A stretch of DNA of 64,000 nt, taken from the NCBI RefSeq assembly GCF_036898095.1, contig NC_090745.1, positions 82,285,766 through 82,349,765 on the forward strand, written 5' to 3'. The position numbers and the translations under genes were made by a program. The stretch comes from Palaemon carinicauda (Eukaryota; Arthropoda; Malacostraca; Decapoda; Palaemonidae). Below are positions 50,736 through 63,738 of the stretch, one piece after another. Under the pieces are notes generated by a model, which saw only the letters and a list, made by a program, of their open reading frames with translations, had not been told where the DNA came from and did no database searches. Each line of letters opens with the position of its first letter. Within the stretch, counting starts at the first letter, position 1.

Positions 50736-51444
50736 ATGCGTGTGTCTCTTCGGAAGTAAGTCTGTTAATCACAGATCATGTTCGAGGCAATCAAGTTAAT
50801 TTTTCTGTCTGTCATAAAATCATCCTGTGCATATCATCCAGTCTGCCATTTATTCTCAAATTTTTTTCAAGCAACTGTCGGCTTTCCTTTAATGCAAAAA
50901 TCTTTATATTTATATAATAACCTGAACATTTTGCTAAGAATAAATTGAGTATGGTCAATACAATTATTTATTTATATTACCATACCTCTTGTACTTAAAT
51001 TTCTATTCATGCATGGTATCGATTTCATTCCAATTTCATTACCGTTCAAAATATACTAAATTGTTCATTACAATATTTCATCACCATTATATCTGTAATA
51101 TTGAAGGAAGAGAGAATATAAAACAAGATTCAATATATATACATTACACTGTGAAATAATGCCTGACGAATTTAAGGAAGTGCCGAAGTTGGTCTTTGCT
51201 GTAGGACAAGGGAATAAGACGCAAGCCAAATTCTCATAATAATAAGGAAGGGGGGGGGGGGTTCTTACTAATTTTCTGAATGGAGTATATATTATAACTG
51301 TTGATATAGAGGAGCCTTGTATGGGAGGGATTTTTTTAAAAATATGGAGGAGCCTTGTAAAGGGGGAGGGGAATCCTTTATAACATACGAAAGTATATAT
51401 CTAGGTAAAGATCTTTCAGTTTTATGAATCTCTTATTTATATTC

Positions 51445-51511
<67 letters not shown>

Positions 51512-52342
51512 AAATCAAGATTTTTAAATAGTTTTGGCTCGTAAAGAAGGTGCGTGAACGCTGTTATTAGAATGGTGTTCTCAGGTGGATAAGCAATAAG
51601 GTTCTGAATTTAGAACGAAGATTTTTTTTTCTGAAGTCAAGAGGGATTTAGCCTGACTCAAGAGCAACACAGAAACAAGAAGGTAAAAGAAAAAAAATCA
51701 TGTAAATTTTTAATCCGTTTGTTTAAAAAGCTTAGTTATTAAAAAATTATTTTTACTTCTAAAAGATTATTCCTTGATAAATCTGGTGCCAAAACGTATA
51801 GTATTACATTCCTTGTCTGAGGTATTGTATTTTTTCTCCCTTTGATAAATGCAAAGATCTAACACAACTAAATACCCTCCTCTATACATGCACGATAGAA
51901 GGTCAGTACTGGGTCAAATTTGGCTAACTTAAAGTTTTGATAACTAGATTTCAGAAAGAATTTGAAGTATCTATAGAATAAATAAAGGTCAAATTAGGCA
52001 TTTGAATAGTACGAAGGTCTTCAAGAAAAGTTTGATTCTCTCCATGATTCCGAAATGAAATTTTAATGAGAGAGGAGAATCAGAAACAGATATTTGTTGT
52101 ATTATTGAATTACATGATATTATGCAGTTTGAACTAAGCTGTGATTTATTCTTGTACTCTTTAACTGTGACTTATCCTCAATTTCTCGATAATGGCAAAA
52201 GACTCCACTCGAAAGTGCGTGTTAGTATTTTCAAGTCTGTAAGAATACAAGACAAGATCGCTTTTATGTTAGTTCGAATACATTCTTCATTTTTGTGTAT
52301 GTGAATAGCAGAAGAAATCATGTTTTTATAATATAACGATTC
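50736..52342. other. unique intronic sequence with (GA)n
   Basis: No exon seen. A GA tract lies at 51447-51507. A small imperfect duplication of GGAGCCTTGTA occurs at about 51311 and 51349. Confidence 0.5.
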
Positions 52343-53446
<1,104 letters not shown>

Positions 53447-53551
53447 TAATATTGTTCCATTGGCGCATTCGCAAGGTGCTTGTTTACCTCTGTTAGATCT
53501 TTGTTTTTCAAGAATTCTGCCACACTGTAACTTTCAAACACTGTATCTTTC

Positions 53552-53621
<70 letters not shown>
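53552..53621. repeat. (TA)n microsatellite
   Basis: Pure TA tract. Confidence 0.97.
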
Positions 53622-53622
<1 letters not shown>

Positions 53623-53708
53623 GTAAGCATAGTGTTTTTTGCATGCATACGTTTTTTATAAGCTTACTTATCCCGTTAGATAATTATTCATTCTTTATTA
53701 ATAATAAT

Positions 53709-53930
53709 TTACTCCATGTAAACAATACCAATACCCTTTATTGTCCAACAATACTTCTCTTGTGGCATATTATCACAAATATGTTCTTCATGTAAACTTT
53801 TTGGTGCAGAATTTAGTGGTACTCGACTCCTCAAATTTTCTCTTTGATGTATCTTCTGCAAGATGACACCTTTTTCACACTGTTCATTCATGTACTTATT
53901 CTTCCCTTGGAAAATACACAGGTTTAACAC
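53709..53930 (-). other. unidentified open frame, possible transposon remnant
   Basis: A 73-codon minus-strand frame (KGVILQKIHQRENLRSRVPL, HEEHICDNMPQEKYCWTIKG) has mixed, protein-like composition but no family I recognise. A second frame at 54346-54576 on the same strand (RVPPQQRRKRDVLMPTPTGS) lies upstream of it. They could be parts of one decayed element. Very uncertain. Confidence 0.2.
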
Positions 53931-53997
53931 ATATCAGATAAGTGTGACTGTTCTACTTCTGTCAACTATTCTAACTTCTGTCATTGGTCGTGGTAGC

Positions 53998-54170
53998 TCA
54001 GTTTGTTTGTTTGTACTTCAACTGTGTCCCCAGTTCAAGCCTTGCTTAGGTTTTGAATGAGATTTTACTTGAAAAGGACCTTCCTATTCCTGTGAGCCAG
54101 AGATTTTTGAGGGGTGGGGAGAAGGGGCCTCATAGTGATACCTCCTGAGACCATAGTCACTATTGTTTTA
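53998..54170 (+). mobile_element. diverged tRNA-head SINE-like fragment
   Basis: Starts CGTGGTAGCTCAGTTTGTTT (A-box-like) with CAGTTCAAGCC (B-box-like) about 50 bp later, then a body resembling the SINE (TGTGAGCCAGAG...GGGGAGAAGGGGCC). More diverged than the others. Confidence 0.5.
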
Positions 54171-54825
54171 TTCCTCTTAAGTGTCACATACTTAAATTCA
54201 ACAGTGATTACTATTTTATCTAAAGTCTTGAGACATTAACCTGCTGATCATTGCTGATCTTTAAAATATTTTAACCTGAAAGTATTTTAAACTGTATTTA
54301 ACAACTTTATGTGAAATCCTACAATTTCGGATTTCATTTGGGCTTTCATAAATAAAGACCTACTATGACATTTACTATCTCGTTAATGTTAGGTGACCTC
54401 TGCAAAACTATAGTTTTCTTACTACCAGTTGGTGTTGGCATGAGTACATCTCTTTTTCTTCTCTGCTGCGGTGGTACTCTGTCCTTCCTTATCACTGATC
54501 TGGATTCTACCTCTTTCTGAATTCTCGCTTTTTGACTGACGGTTTTTTTTTTTTTTTTTTTTTTCATTGCACTCATTCTGTCTCTACCATATTCAAATTT
54601 TCTAGTTTAAAGAAGCTTTTTAACTTCTTACCTTTCTTTCTAATCATTAAGATGGGGTATCCTAATTAGTAAATCTTTGTTTGCCTTGGCTACTTGCTTG
54701 GAATATTTTTCACGTATCTCAGATGATAACATCGTTTGTCTTCCTCTTCGATAGGATTAAATCAAAGGCAATTCGTTTGACCGTAACCATATCCTTATTA
54801 CCTCTAAATCCTCTTTATCAAGTAC

Positions 54826-54827
<2 letters not shown>
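54171..54827. other. unique sequence with poly-T
   Basis: A 23-base poly-T at 54541-54563. No exon supported. Confidence 0.4.
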
Positions 54828-54894
<67 letters not shown>

Positions 54895-54936
54895 TCTCCT
54901 TCTTCTTCTTCTTCTTCTTCTACTTCTTCTTCTTCG
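54828..54936. repeat. (CT)n-(CTT)n microsatellite
   Basis: A CT run changes to CTT units. Confidence 0.97.
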
Positions 54937-55660
54937 TTCCATTTGCACTTTCCCATTCAGTTGCCTATATGGGAATCAGTGACTCACGGTAACTGTCAAT
55001 TTGCCTTTGAAGCCTCGATTTGGACCTTACATTTTGGGTCTCCTTTCCTGACCTTTATTGCCCTTTCAGAATCATGGGTATAATTCCCATTCTGTTTCCC
55101 TTTTCTTTTCCTCTGATTTTCTTCTGGTTGAGTTAGAAGAGTTTATCAGGTTACTTGTCTCACCATTCTCACACATTAAATTAGAGAACCCATATCCGAT
55201 TTACCCCGCATTATGGAACGTCTGTGCAATCTTCCTTTTAGTGTTTCATTTGACCTCCGTTCTCTCATTTATCTGCAACTTTGTAGTGCAACTGAAGGGT
55301 TCTGTCCCCTGTTGTACTTCAGTGCTGATTGGCCTGAGGTCCCAAGTTCCATAGAAGCATCCCCATAGGTTAGATTCCTGAGCCGTGGATGGGCGGGCAC
55401 CCTCTGTTAAAACTAATCGAACCTCTTGAAATTGTCATTTGGATGACGATGGTGTTTGCATCCATAATTAAAATGGTATGAGCCATCCTCCTCGTCTAAC
55501 AAAACTTGCTGCAAACCAGAGTTATTGAATATTTTTATGCCATCGTAATGTAAATGACATGTACAGAAAGATATGCGACTTACAATTATACGTTCGTCTT
55601 CCGTTTAAGTCTGTGACAAGGAGTTTTGGAGGATAATGCTGTTAATGGTGATCAATGCAC
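54937..55660. other. unique sequence, nothing recognised
   Basis: A 98-codon plus-strand frame (55058-55354) is hydrophobic with no family resemblance and is not called. Confidence 0.4.
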
Positions 55661-55666
55661 TTTATT
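55661..55666 (-). promoter_or_regulatory. AATAAA poly(A) signal downstream of the ORF at 55783-55995
   Basis: Minus-strand AATAAA (context CATGAATAAAGTGC) about 115 nt after the stop of the small ORF. Such signals occur by chance in AT-rich DNA. Confidence 0.35.
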
Positions 55667-55782
55667 CATGGAAATAACAAAATCAATATGTTCTGCTTAA
55701 TGACGTAGAACCAGGTCCATGGTGTTATCAGAAACATTTTCTGCAAGTCCGAAAACTCTGGAAAACACCCGACTTCTTTTGG

Positions 55783-55995
55783 CTACTGCTGAGAAAGATC
55801 AGGATAGTTCTGTATGCATTTGGCATACGGCAACATCTTACGATGCATGCCAGCCTTCCTCCTCATGAATTCAGCTCTTTCACAAATCACAGTTCGCCAA
55901 TGCGGAAATATGCTGGTCCTACACTTTGCAGACATAGTCTTCTTCGTTAGACTTCTCCCAATTTGCTTCAATTCAAATATTGTTGTTTGTGACAT
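55783..55995 (-). CDS. small unidentified ORF, 70 codons
   Basis: Minus-strand frame starting MSQTTIFELKQIGRSL (ATG context AAAATGTC) and ending CIQNYPDLSQQ. It is mostly basic with two or three Cys (KCRTSIFPHWRTVICERAEF, MRRKAGMHRKMLPYAKC). Composition is protein-like, it is free of low-complexity sequence and GC is higher than the surroundings. I do not recognise the family. It may be a small single-exon gene lying inside the nwk intron, a retrocopied gene, or a last exon. No poly-A tail footprint was seen. Confidence 0.35.
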   Translation of the reverse strand: MSQTTIFELKQIGRSLTKKTMSAKCRTSIFPHWRTVICERAEFMRRKAGMHRKMLPYAKCIQNYPDLSQQ

Positions 55996-55999
55996 TTTA

Positions 56000-56431
56000 C
56001 TTCAATTCAAATGTATGTGTTCGTCAGAAACAATTTCTTGGGTTGTGTACTAAGGAAATCTATAAATTGCAATGATTTTTAAAACTTTTTTTCAGACCAG
56101 ATACTTTCTCTTAGTTTAAGTTGTTGTTTACTTGGTTGCCTTAGATTTTTGTAGTTAATCTATGTAGTACATATACGTATGTATATACGCATAGTCTGAT
56201 ATTTGTCACTTGTATGTATGCACGTGTATAGCCAATGTATTATGTATGGGGGGATGGACGATGGAAGTAATTACTTTTTTTCTTTGCATTTTTTTTTTTT
56301 TATAAAGAAAGCTACTTAAAAAACTCTATGCTTCCGAAAAGCTCTCATAACCTAGTTATTTTATCCTTTCTGTTAAGGACGCTATCTCCACTTTCTTCCT
56401 GGAACTATGTCCAATGCATATCACTGTGATC

Positions 56432-56486
<55 letters not shown>

Positions 56487-56605
56487 CCTACAGAACTACT
56501 GCTGCTTCCCAGCATAGACAATTTTCATGGCATCGTTGAAGGATTTGACGGTTGCACCTGATTATAAATCTCAAATTTCATTACAAAAAGGATATAATCA
56601 GAATG

Positions 56606-56653
<48 letters not shown>

Positions 56654-57920
56654 AACACATTTTAGTATCAGCTAATTTTTTTTCGTGAATAGTGAACATA
56701 AAGATAAAGTATTAAAGCCATTTTATGAGTTTACCCTTAAACTTAGCAGATTAAACATTTTCTTTTCAAGGTAAACAGATTTTTATAATCTTTACAAAAT
56801 GTGAACCAATATTTACAGGTTTTCCATAACTGGGTAATTTTTTTATTTCTTTTACATGTTAAACAATTTTACTTACAAATTGATCAGTTTTTTCCTGCTT
56901 TGCTGCCTCATCAGCCATAAGTTTGGCGTAGCACGGCATAGGGTCTGCCACGACATATCTCGTAATGATTTGTTTTAAAGTGATAGTGCTGGAGTGGGCA
57001 GGCGCCTTTACCTCCTACAACTAGGTCAAGTGTGTGGGAGGCTTTGGGCCCGGAGCCAAATTTAGAGAGTAATGGAAGAAGAGAAAGAAATAGGAAAAGC
57101 TCGGTAGAATGCGGACTAGTTCTGCACATTTCTAGTTTATTGCTATAGGTACATATTTTGCTTTTATGCGAGGTAGAGACATATATGGAGAGAAGGAAGG
57201 GGAAGCTAGGAAGGGAAGGGAAGAGGTAAGGATGAATAGAAAGAGAGATTAGGGTAAGGGAGAGAATGAGTGAGGATGAGACAGGGAAAAATAATAAATC
57301 TATCATTTATATCGATTTTGTAATTAATGAACGTGGTTATTGGTTTGAATACTAGAAGTAACTACAAAGAAACTAAGTTTTTTCTGTAACACCAAATAGA
57401 TTTGAATGTGATTTAGATTTTAGAGTAAAAATGTTTTATTCGAATCAATGAACTTGAATTTTCTTTCAATTCTGGTCGTGATTGTTCGAAAATTATTTTA
57501 AAGATATTGAAAAAGGCCTTTTCCACCTTCATTTTTGGCTTCCATATGATGTTCCCGGTTATTCTTTTTTTTTCCCTGAATAGCGCATACGGTTTTTTTT
57601 TATATAGATTATATCTTATTCAAATTGTGACCCAGAAGAGAGCTATCCGCTTTAATAGCTTTTAGAACATTTAGACTTATGCATGTAAGAAAAAAATATT
57701 TATATTATATTAAGAGGGAAAAATAAACCGGAACATCATATGGAAGCAAAAAATGAAAGGAAAAGGCCATGTTCAAGAGCAATAAAATCATTTTCGAAAA
57801 ATCACGACCAGACCTGAAAGAAAATTGAAACTGCGAAGATTTTACTGAAAATTCTTTACTCTAAAAACTGAATCACATTCAAATCTCCTTTTCAGTATTA
57901 CAGAGAAACTTTGTTTCTTT
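56000..57920. other. unique sequence with two (CT)n tracts
   Basis: CT tracts at 56430-56482 and 56607-56650. A 131-codon minus-strand frame at 56911-57306 is S/L/P-rich because the plus strand is GA-rich; its last third (SGPKASHTLDLVVGGKGACP) looks more protein-like but has no family I know. An inverted pair, AATTTTCTTTCAATTCTGGT (57455) against ACCAGACCTGAAAGAAAATT (57807), spans 350 bp. Confidence 0.4.
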
Positions 57921-57924
57921 GGGG

Positions 57925-58787
57925 TTAGACAGGGAGACACCAACTATCATGAATTATTCACAGCGTACCTAGAAGTTTTTAAGAACTTAGATTGGGAAAA
58001 TGTAGGAATTAATGTTAATGGGGAATACCTTAACAACTAAAGATTTTTAGTTCTATTTAGTTAATCATGGAAGGAATTGCAAAAGATGATAGAAGATTTG
58101 GATAGAGAAAGCAGAAATGTAGGACTGAAAAAGAATATGAGAAAAACTAAGATAATGTTCAATGAAAATGCAGACAACAAATAAGGGTTATGGACGAACC
58201 TCTAGATATTTTTAATGAATATACATACATAGGGCAGACAGTAAATATTTCCCTAGGACATGAGACCAAAATTAAAAGAAGGATAAGCATAGGATGGAGA
58301 GCTTTTGGTAAACAAAGTAGGATTATGGAAAGTTAAGTGCCACTATTTCTAAAAATAAAAGAATTTAATCAAATAGTTCGATCAGTATTAACTTATGCAT
58401 CTAAAACATGGAGCCTTACTAAAGCCTTAGAACATAAGCTACTTACAACTCAAAGGTCTATGGAAACAAACAATGATGATTGTAACACTAAGAGACAGAA
58501 AAGGAGCAACATGGATATGAGAGCAACCAAATGTAGAAAATATTCTAATAACATGTAAGAAAAGAAATAGACATTAGTTGGACATCATATAATAGGAATT
58601 ACGTATAATACAGGGATATTAAGAGTACCAGAATGGGTCCCTAGAGATTACAAATGAAGCTGAAGGAAGAGAGGACGGTAGATGAACGAGCTGAGAAAAA
58701 TTGAGTGTATAAACTATCATAGAAAGACCATAAATAGACGCCAGTGGGTCATGCCTGAGGCCTTTGTCCTGTAGTAAACTAGCCACG
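57925..58787 (+). pseudogene. degraded LINE reverse transcriptase, copy 3
   Basis: Plus strand and heavily mutated. A GAATACCTTAACAACTAA-type segment (58020) corresponds to the position of the RT catalytic box, which is lost. SVLTYASKTWSLTKALEHKL (58385-58445) and the end GAGGCCTTTGTCCTGTAGTA (58760) match copy 1. The usual ATGATGA tail is replaced by (GA)n. Confidence 0.82.

Positions 58788-58789
<2 letters not shown>

Positions 58790-58828
<39 letters not shown>
58790..58828. repeat. (GA)n at a LINE 3' end
   Basis: GA tract directly after the LINE copy 3 terminal sequence (CGGCTGAGAGAG). Confidence 0.93.
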
Positions 58829-58830
<2 letters not shown>

Positions 58831-59084
58831 TGCATAAATGTGAGGTTTAAGTGGCTGGTAAAATAAAATAATTGATGACATCTGCAGAAAATCCTGATGC
58901 AGATGGTCAGACTCTTCGTGCTAGCTGACAGTTACTCTGAATCAAGCGCCAATGAAAAAAAAAAAATGTTATTTTCGTTATATTTGAATTAGAGTTTGGA
59001 ATTACGAAATCTTGTTCTAGTCCAATTAGATTTTCATTGTAAAAATTCTACGTGCTATTATAAAGTAGAAGATTTACGTGACCC
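58829..59084. other. unique sequence, nothing recognised
   Basis: AT-rich DNA with a poly-A of about 11 bases. No feature seen. Confidence 0.5.
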
Positions 59085-59137
59085 AACCACGAGGCCATTG
59101 TATATATATATATATATATATAGTGTGTGTGTATGTG

Positions 59138-59173
<36 letters not shown>

Positions 59174-59186
59174 TTTACATATCTGA

Positions 59187-59224
<38 letters not shown>

Positions 59225-59317
59225 TTGTATATATATATATATATATATATGTATATACATATATATATATATATATATACGTATATATATATGTGTGTGT
59301 GTGTTCAGATATGTAAA

Positions 59318-59354
<37 letters not shown>

Positions 59355-59385
59355 TCTCTCTCAAACACATACACACACTATATAG

Positions 59386-59417
<32 letters not shown>

Positions 59418-59562
59418 TATACAATGGCACTCTCTCTCTCAAACACATACACACACTATATAGTATATATATATGTATATATATATATATATATATACAA
59501 TGGCACTCTCTCTCTCAAACACATACACACACTATATAGTATATATATATATATATATATAA

Positions 59563-59596
<34 letters not shown>

Positions 59597-59601
59597 GTGT
59601 G

Positions 59602-59637
<36 letters not shown>

Positions 59638-59657
59638 CTATATAGTGTGTGTATGTG

Positions 59658-59698
<41 letters not shown>

Positions 59699-59714
59699 AA
59701 ATTTACATATCTGA

Positions 59715-59752
<38 letters not shown>

Positions 59753-59815
59753 TTGTATATATATATATATATATATACATATATATATACATATATATAT
59801 ATGTATATATATACA

Positions 59816-59857
<42 letters not shown>

Positions 59858-59858
59858 C

Positions 59859-59913
<55 letters not shown>

Positions 59914-59925
59914 TATACTGCATTG
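59085..59925. repeat. composite of inverted and direct repeats built from microsatellites
   Basis: Four block types recur in both orientations: TA tracts, GTGTATGTGTTTGAGAGAG, AAATTTACATATCTGAACAC and GCCATTGTATATA. 59089-59200 is the inverse of 59290-59427. ACAATGGCACTCTCTCTCTC plus AAACACATACACACACTATA recurs in direct order at about 59421 and 59498. 59640-59730 repeats the first orientation. Open frames of 100-155 codons are artefacts. Confidence 0.92.
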
Positions 59926-60225
59926 GTATGTGTGTATGCTTGTGTGTGAGAACGTCTAGTTCTCATAATTGAGCATCACTAAAACACTTGAAAAAACCAA
60001 TCGTTTGGTTGAATTTTAATCATTCGTTTCTGTTTTCTCACATTCAATATAGACTTGAATTTAAAGGCATTGTAGTTCCTATGATTGAACCTACGTGAGG
60101 GCTTCTTCAGATATTATGAAAATTAGTTTCTACTGTAGTGCATGCAAATAATGGCTGATGAGAAAGATAATATCGCTCAGTAATCAATAGTAAATTTGGT
60201 TTGAACCTATGAATATAATTTTGAA
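59926..60225. other. unique sequence, nothing recognised
   Basis: No feature seen. Confidence 0.5.

Positions 60226-60294
<69 letters not shown>
60226..60294. repeat. (ATT)n microsatellite
   Basis: About 69 bp of ATT. No family B sequence was recognised beside it. Confidence 0.97.
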
Positions 60295-60296
<2 letters not shown>

Positions 60297-61268
60297 TTAC
60301 TATCAATGTTAGGAAGTTCCGACAAATTAGAAAGCCATTTGTTACAAAGTGAAAAACATGTTGAGAAGAAAAGAAAATTCCAATACAAATAAAAGAAATA
60401 ATCCTAAATGATAGTTTCATAATAATAAATAACAATGTTATTGCGTTAGTGGTAGGCTAATTATTTCTAAGTTTTGAAATGGCAAGAATAAACGAATTTT
60501 AGGAGAGGCCAGATTTTAGGTCTCATCAAAACTAAAGATTATTTAATTGCTAGAAACGTTTCGAGGTGTTGAATTAATCTCTGACCTAAAAATAAGGTGA
60601 AGCTTAAAAATATTTTGGAAAAATCTACGACACGTGTCTACAAATATTCATAAAAATCAGAGACTTTTAACGTTATTGTCATTTTGACAAGGGAAAATAT
60701 GTCAAGATATCATCTAAAATATTACCTGCGAAACATTTTGCCAAGTGCTGTATTATTTGTAGCATAGAGAGGAATTTAAAATTACTCAATTTTCGTAGTA
60801 AATGTTTTTCATGATATTCATACAAACATAGACACATATTCGTAAACTCGTTACACGGTTGTTGTAATGTTGGCTCAGCAACGGGTTCCAGATTGGGTAG
60901 AATTTCATGGTGAAAGATTGTCCCTATGAGTAGAGCTCAATTTTAGAAAAGAGGTAGATTTAGCTGAAGATAATTAAAGGGCTAGATAAGGTGAAGGATG
61001 GTCGGGAGAGGAGAGTTTTGGTGGAAGAGGATGCCTTTGATAGAAGGCATTGGAGAATGCACATCAGGAAACCAACCCCTTAATGTAGGGATAACGGTGG
61101 GAAAGAAGAAGGTCTTTAGCATTTTTAACTTTTAAGTCAAATAACTTCCTGCAAAGTCAAATGGTAATAATTATAGTATTCTATTTTTAGAATAGTGTAA
61201 AAAACTAAAATTAGCTCCAACATAATGAGTAATAATATCAGTAAAGTAATTTATGTGACTTAACTCCG

Positions 61269-61314
<46 letters not shown>

Positions 61315-62256
61315 TGGTGATCCGATGTAAGGCGATGAGGGAAGGAATTACTTACTGTAAAGTCTAACTGCCAAAAAAGGTCAAATGGAAATGCGGTAAC
61401 GACCAAAAAATGTTAATTTGACTCTGTTCGGTTAAATAATGTCGTTCGTTACGCTCCACTAGTTGTCAAGCAAACGGAAAACCGTTCTCTCTCACGTTAA
61501 AGAAATATAGATAAGGAATTGAATTGCCTAATGCAAATGGTCTCTAGAAAGCTTGCAGGGAAATTGCTGTGTCGATAAAGTTCCTTCTACATTAAGAAAA
61601 ATAATAAAAATATTCCACGTGTCTAGTTTTAATCGTATCGGCATACGAAACTTCTTCACTAGCATTTGGAAATCTGTTAATTGTAATTAAGAAATTGAAG
61701 ATGTTAATGCGATAAGGATAAGGGAGTAAATGTAATAATGCGTGAACTTAACGTAAACTTATAGGATTGGAAGAGAATATGCTTTTTCATATGGGAAACA
61801 AATTTGACCAGAAAATCCAGATGTTACCTAAAGTAGGTTTATTTGTATATATTGCTTATTGTATTGCGCTTCAATTTGCATTTTATTGATATAATTTGTA
61901 ATTCATATGATTACTTTTTTTTTTTACTCTTATTCTGCAGTACTCATTACACCCCGAAAGACTTGATATATATACTATTTGTCAACAATTATTTCCTGTA
62001 AGAGTTCACTTTTAATTTCTGCTTATTGTGAGGGTAAAGGTAATAATTTATTTTCTCCTAATAATCAAAGATTTTGTAATTGCATTGTTATCGTTAATTA
62101 TTTTTCTTATTTAATTTGTTGATTTTATCACCTATTTTAATGTACAAATTTGCTATACCAATAGACAGTTAATGAGAGCTTTAGTATTTACTTATTCAGT
62201 CGGCGCTTTCATAGTTAAATAATCTATAGATATATTTACATTTGTTTTTGCATCTT
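60295..62256. other. unique sequence with (GA)n
   Basis: GA tract at 61273-61312. The rest is AT-rich with no recognised exon or repeat family. Confidence 0.5.
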
Positions 62257-62344
<88 letters not shown>

Positions 62345-62374
62345 AAATATATATATATATATATATACACACAC

Positions 62375-62416
<42 letters not shown>
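62257..62416. repeat. (TA)n/(CA)n microsatellite
   Basis: TA tract with short CA and AAA breaks. Confidence 0.96.
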
Positions 62417-62640
62417 CTGTCCTTATACTGTAGTCCTATAGTAGTTTTGCCTGATAATTTTTACCACAGCTTGAGGTTGGTGTTCGTACCATTTGTTGCT
62501 GCTTTGTATTTCATATTTTCTTTAGAGACTCCAGTGGAGATATTTAGGCATTGTATCATGTCGTTTCTTATATTGTGAGCAAGTGCTGAACATTCATTGG
62601 CGATGAGGTTGATTGTTTATTATTATTATTATTATTATTA

Positions 62641-62699
<59 letters not shown>

Positions 62700-63094
62700 T
62701 CTATGAGGTTTATGTATCTGTTTTTTTTTTTTTATCAATTATGGCTGTATTTGAGATCATCAACCTGAAAATTCCACATACTAATTAATTAGATTATTGT
62801 TATTTTTTATATTGCTTTTAGGTTTGTGTACTTGTTTTTATCAGCAATTACTGCTGTATTATAGATTGATAACTTCAAGTTATGGATAAGTAAACTGATT
62901 TTGATATTTCGTTTCAGTCAGTAATCATGAATTTCACTTTTTTTTTACCAATGAATCTCAATTAGTTAAAAATGCTGTACTCCTTTTCATTTATCGGTTG
63001 CCATTTTAGGTGAGAAGTGTTTACAACACTATTTTATGAATTCATGCATAGATATAACTGTCACCGGATAATGACAATATTAATTGAAATAGAG
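62417..63094. other. unique sequence with (ATT)n
   Basis: An ATT tract at 62616-62698. The words TCTGTTTTTTTTTTTTATCA (62718) and TTGTTTTTATCAGCAATTA (62833) mark an imperfect local duplication of about 110 bp. No exon seen. Confidence 0.5.
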
Positions 63095-63380
63095 TTGTGG
63101 TAGTCTATTAGAAACGTCCCTGCCTGGCAATCTGTTGGATGGGGTTTCGAGATAAGGTCAAGTTCGATAGTTTCTTGTAATGTCTGCAACCTCACCATCC
63201 CTTTGGGGCAGCCGTTATAGGTTTGCTTGCTGGGTTATCAGCGGCCATTGCCTGGCCCTCCCCGGTCCTAGTTTGATGGAAAGTGGGTTTGGGCCAATGA
63301 TCATAATGTTTTACATATGGTCAATCTCTTGAGTATTGTCCTGTCCCTTGATTTTGTCATTCATGAGTGACTTTAAATCT
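63095..63380 (+). mobile_element. tRNA-derived SINE-like element, copy 6
   Basis: TGTGGTAGTCTATTAGAAAC, GTCCCTGCCTGGCAATCTGT, TGGGGTTTCGAGATAAGG (B-box-like), GGCCATTGCCTGGCCCTCCC and GTCCTGTCCCTTGATTTTGT. The head (A-box side) is well preserved. Confidence 0.85.
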
Positions 63381-63483
63381 TTAAGTAAAAATGTTATTGC
63401 TCCTCCTTACATAAGGTCACGTTGGCATCCTGTAACTTTCCAATATTCGTTATTTCAAAAGACTCCATCGTTTTTATTTCAAA

Positions 63484-63738
63484 GAAAAATCTAAGTACAT
63501 GAATGAAAATTTTAAGTTCATGATTGAAAAAATCGAAGCACATGATTGAAACACTTGAGTACATAATTGAAAAATCTAAGTACACTATTGAAAAATTTAA
63601 GTACATGATCGAAAAATTTAAGTACATAATAGAAAAATCTAAGTACATGACTGAAAATTTTAAGTTCATGATTGAAAAATTTAAGTAGCCTACATGATTG
63701 AAAAGCTTAAGTGCATAATTGTAAAACCAAGGTTCATG
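63484..63738. repeat. 21-bp minisatellite, about 12 copies
   Basis: Unit AAAAATTTAAGTACATGATTG with variants. Because 21 is a multiple of three, the minus strand keeps a 154-codon frame open with a seven-residue repeat (SIMYLNF); this is a by-product of the period, not good evidence of a gene. Confidence 0.92.

Noticed and set aside
53998..54060. tRNA gene
   Set aside because: A- and B-box-like words are present, but no cloverleaf, anticodon stem or acceptor pairing could be traced; treated as a SINE head.
55058..55354. 98-codon plus-strand frame as a membrane protein
   Set aside because: No family resemblance, and pyrimidine-rich DNA readily gives F/L/S/V-rich frames.
56911..57306. 131-codon minus-strand frame as a gene
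   Set aside because: Mostly S/L/P from a GA-rich plus strand; no family, no splice context; only its last third looks protein-like.
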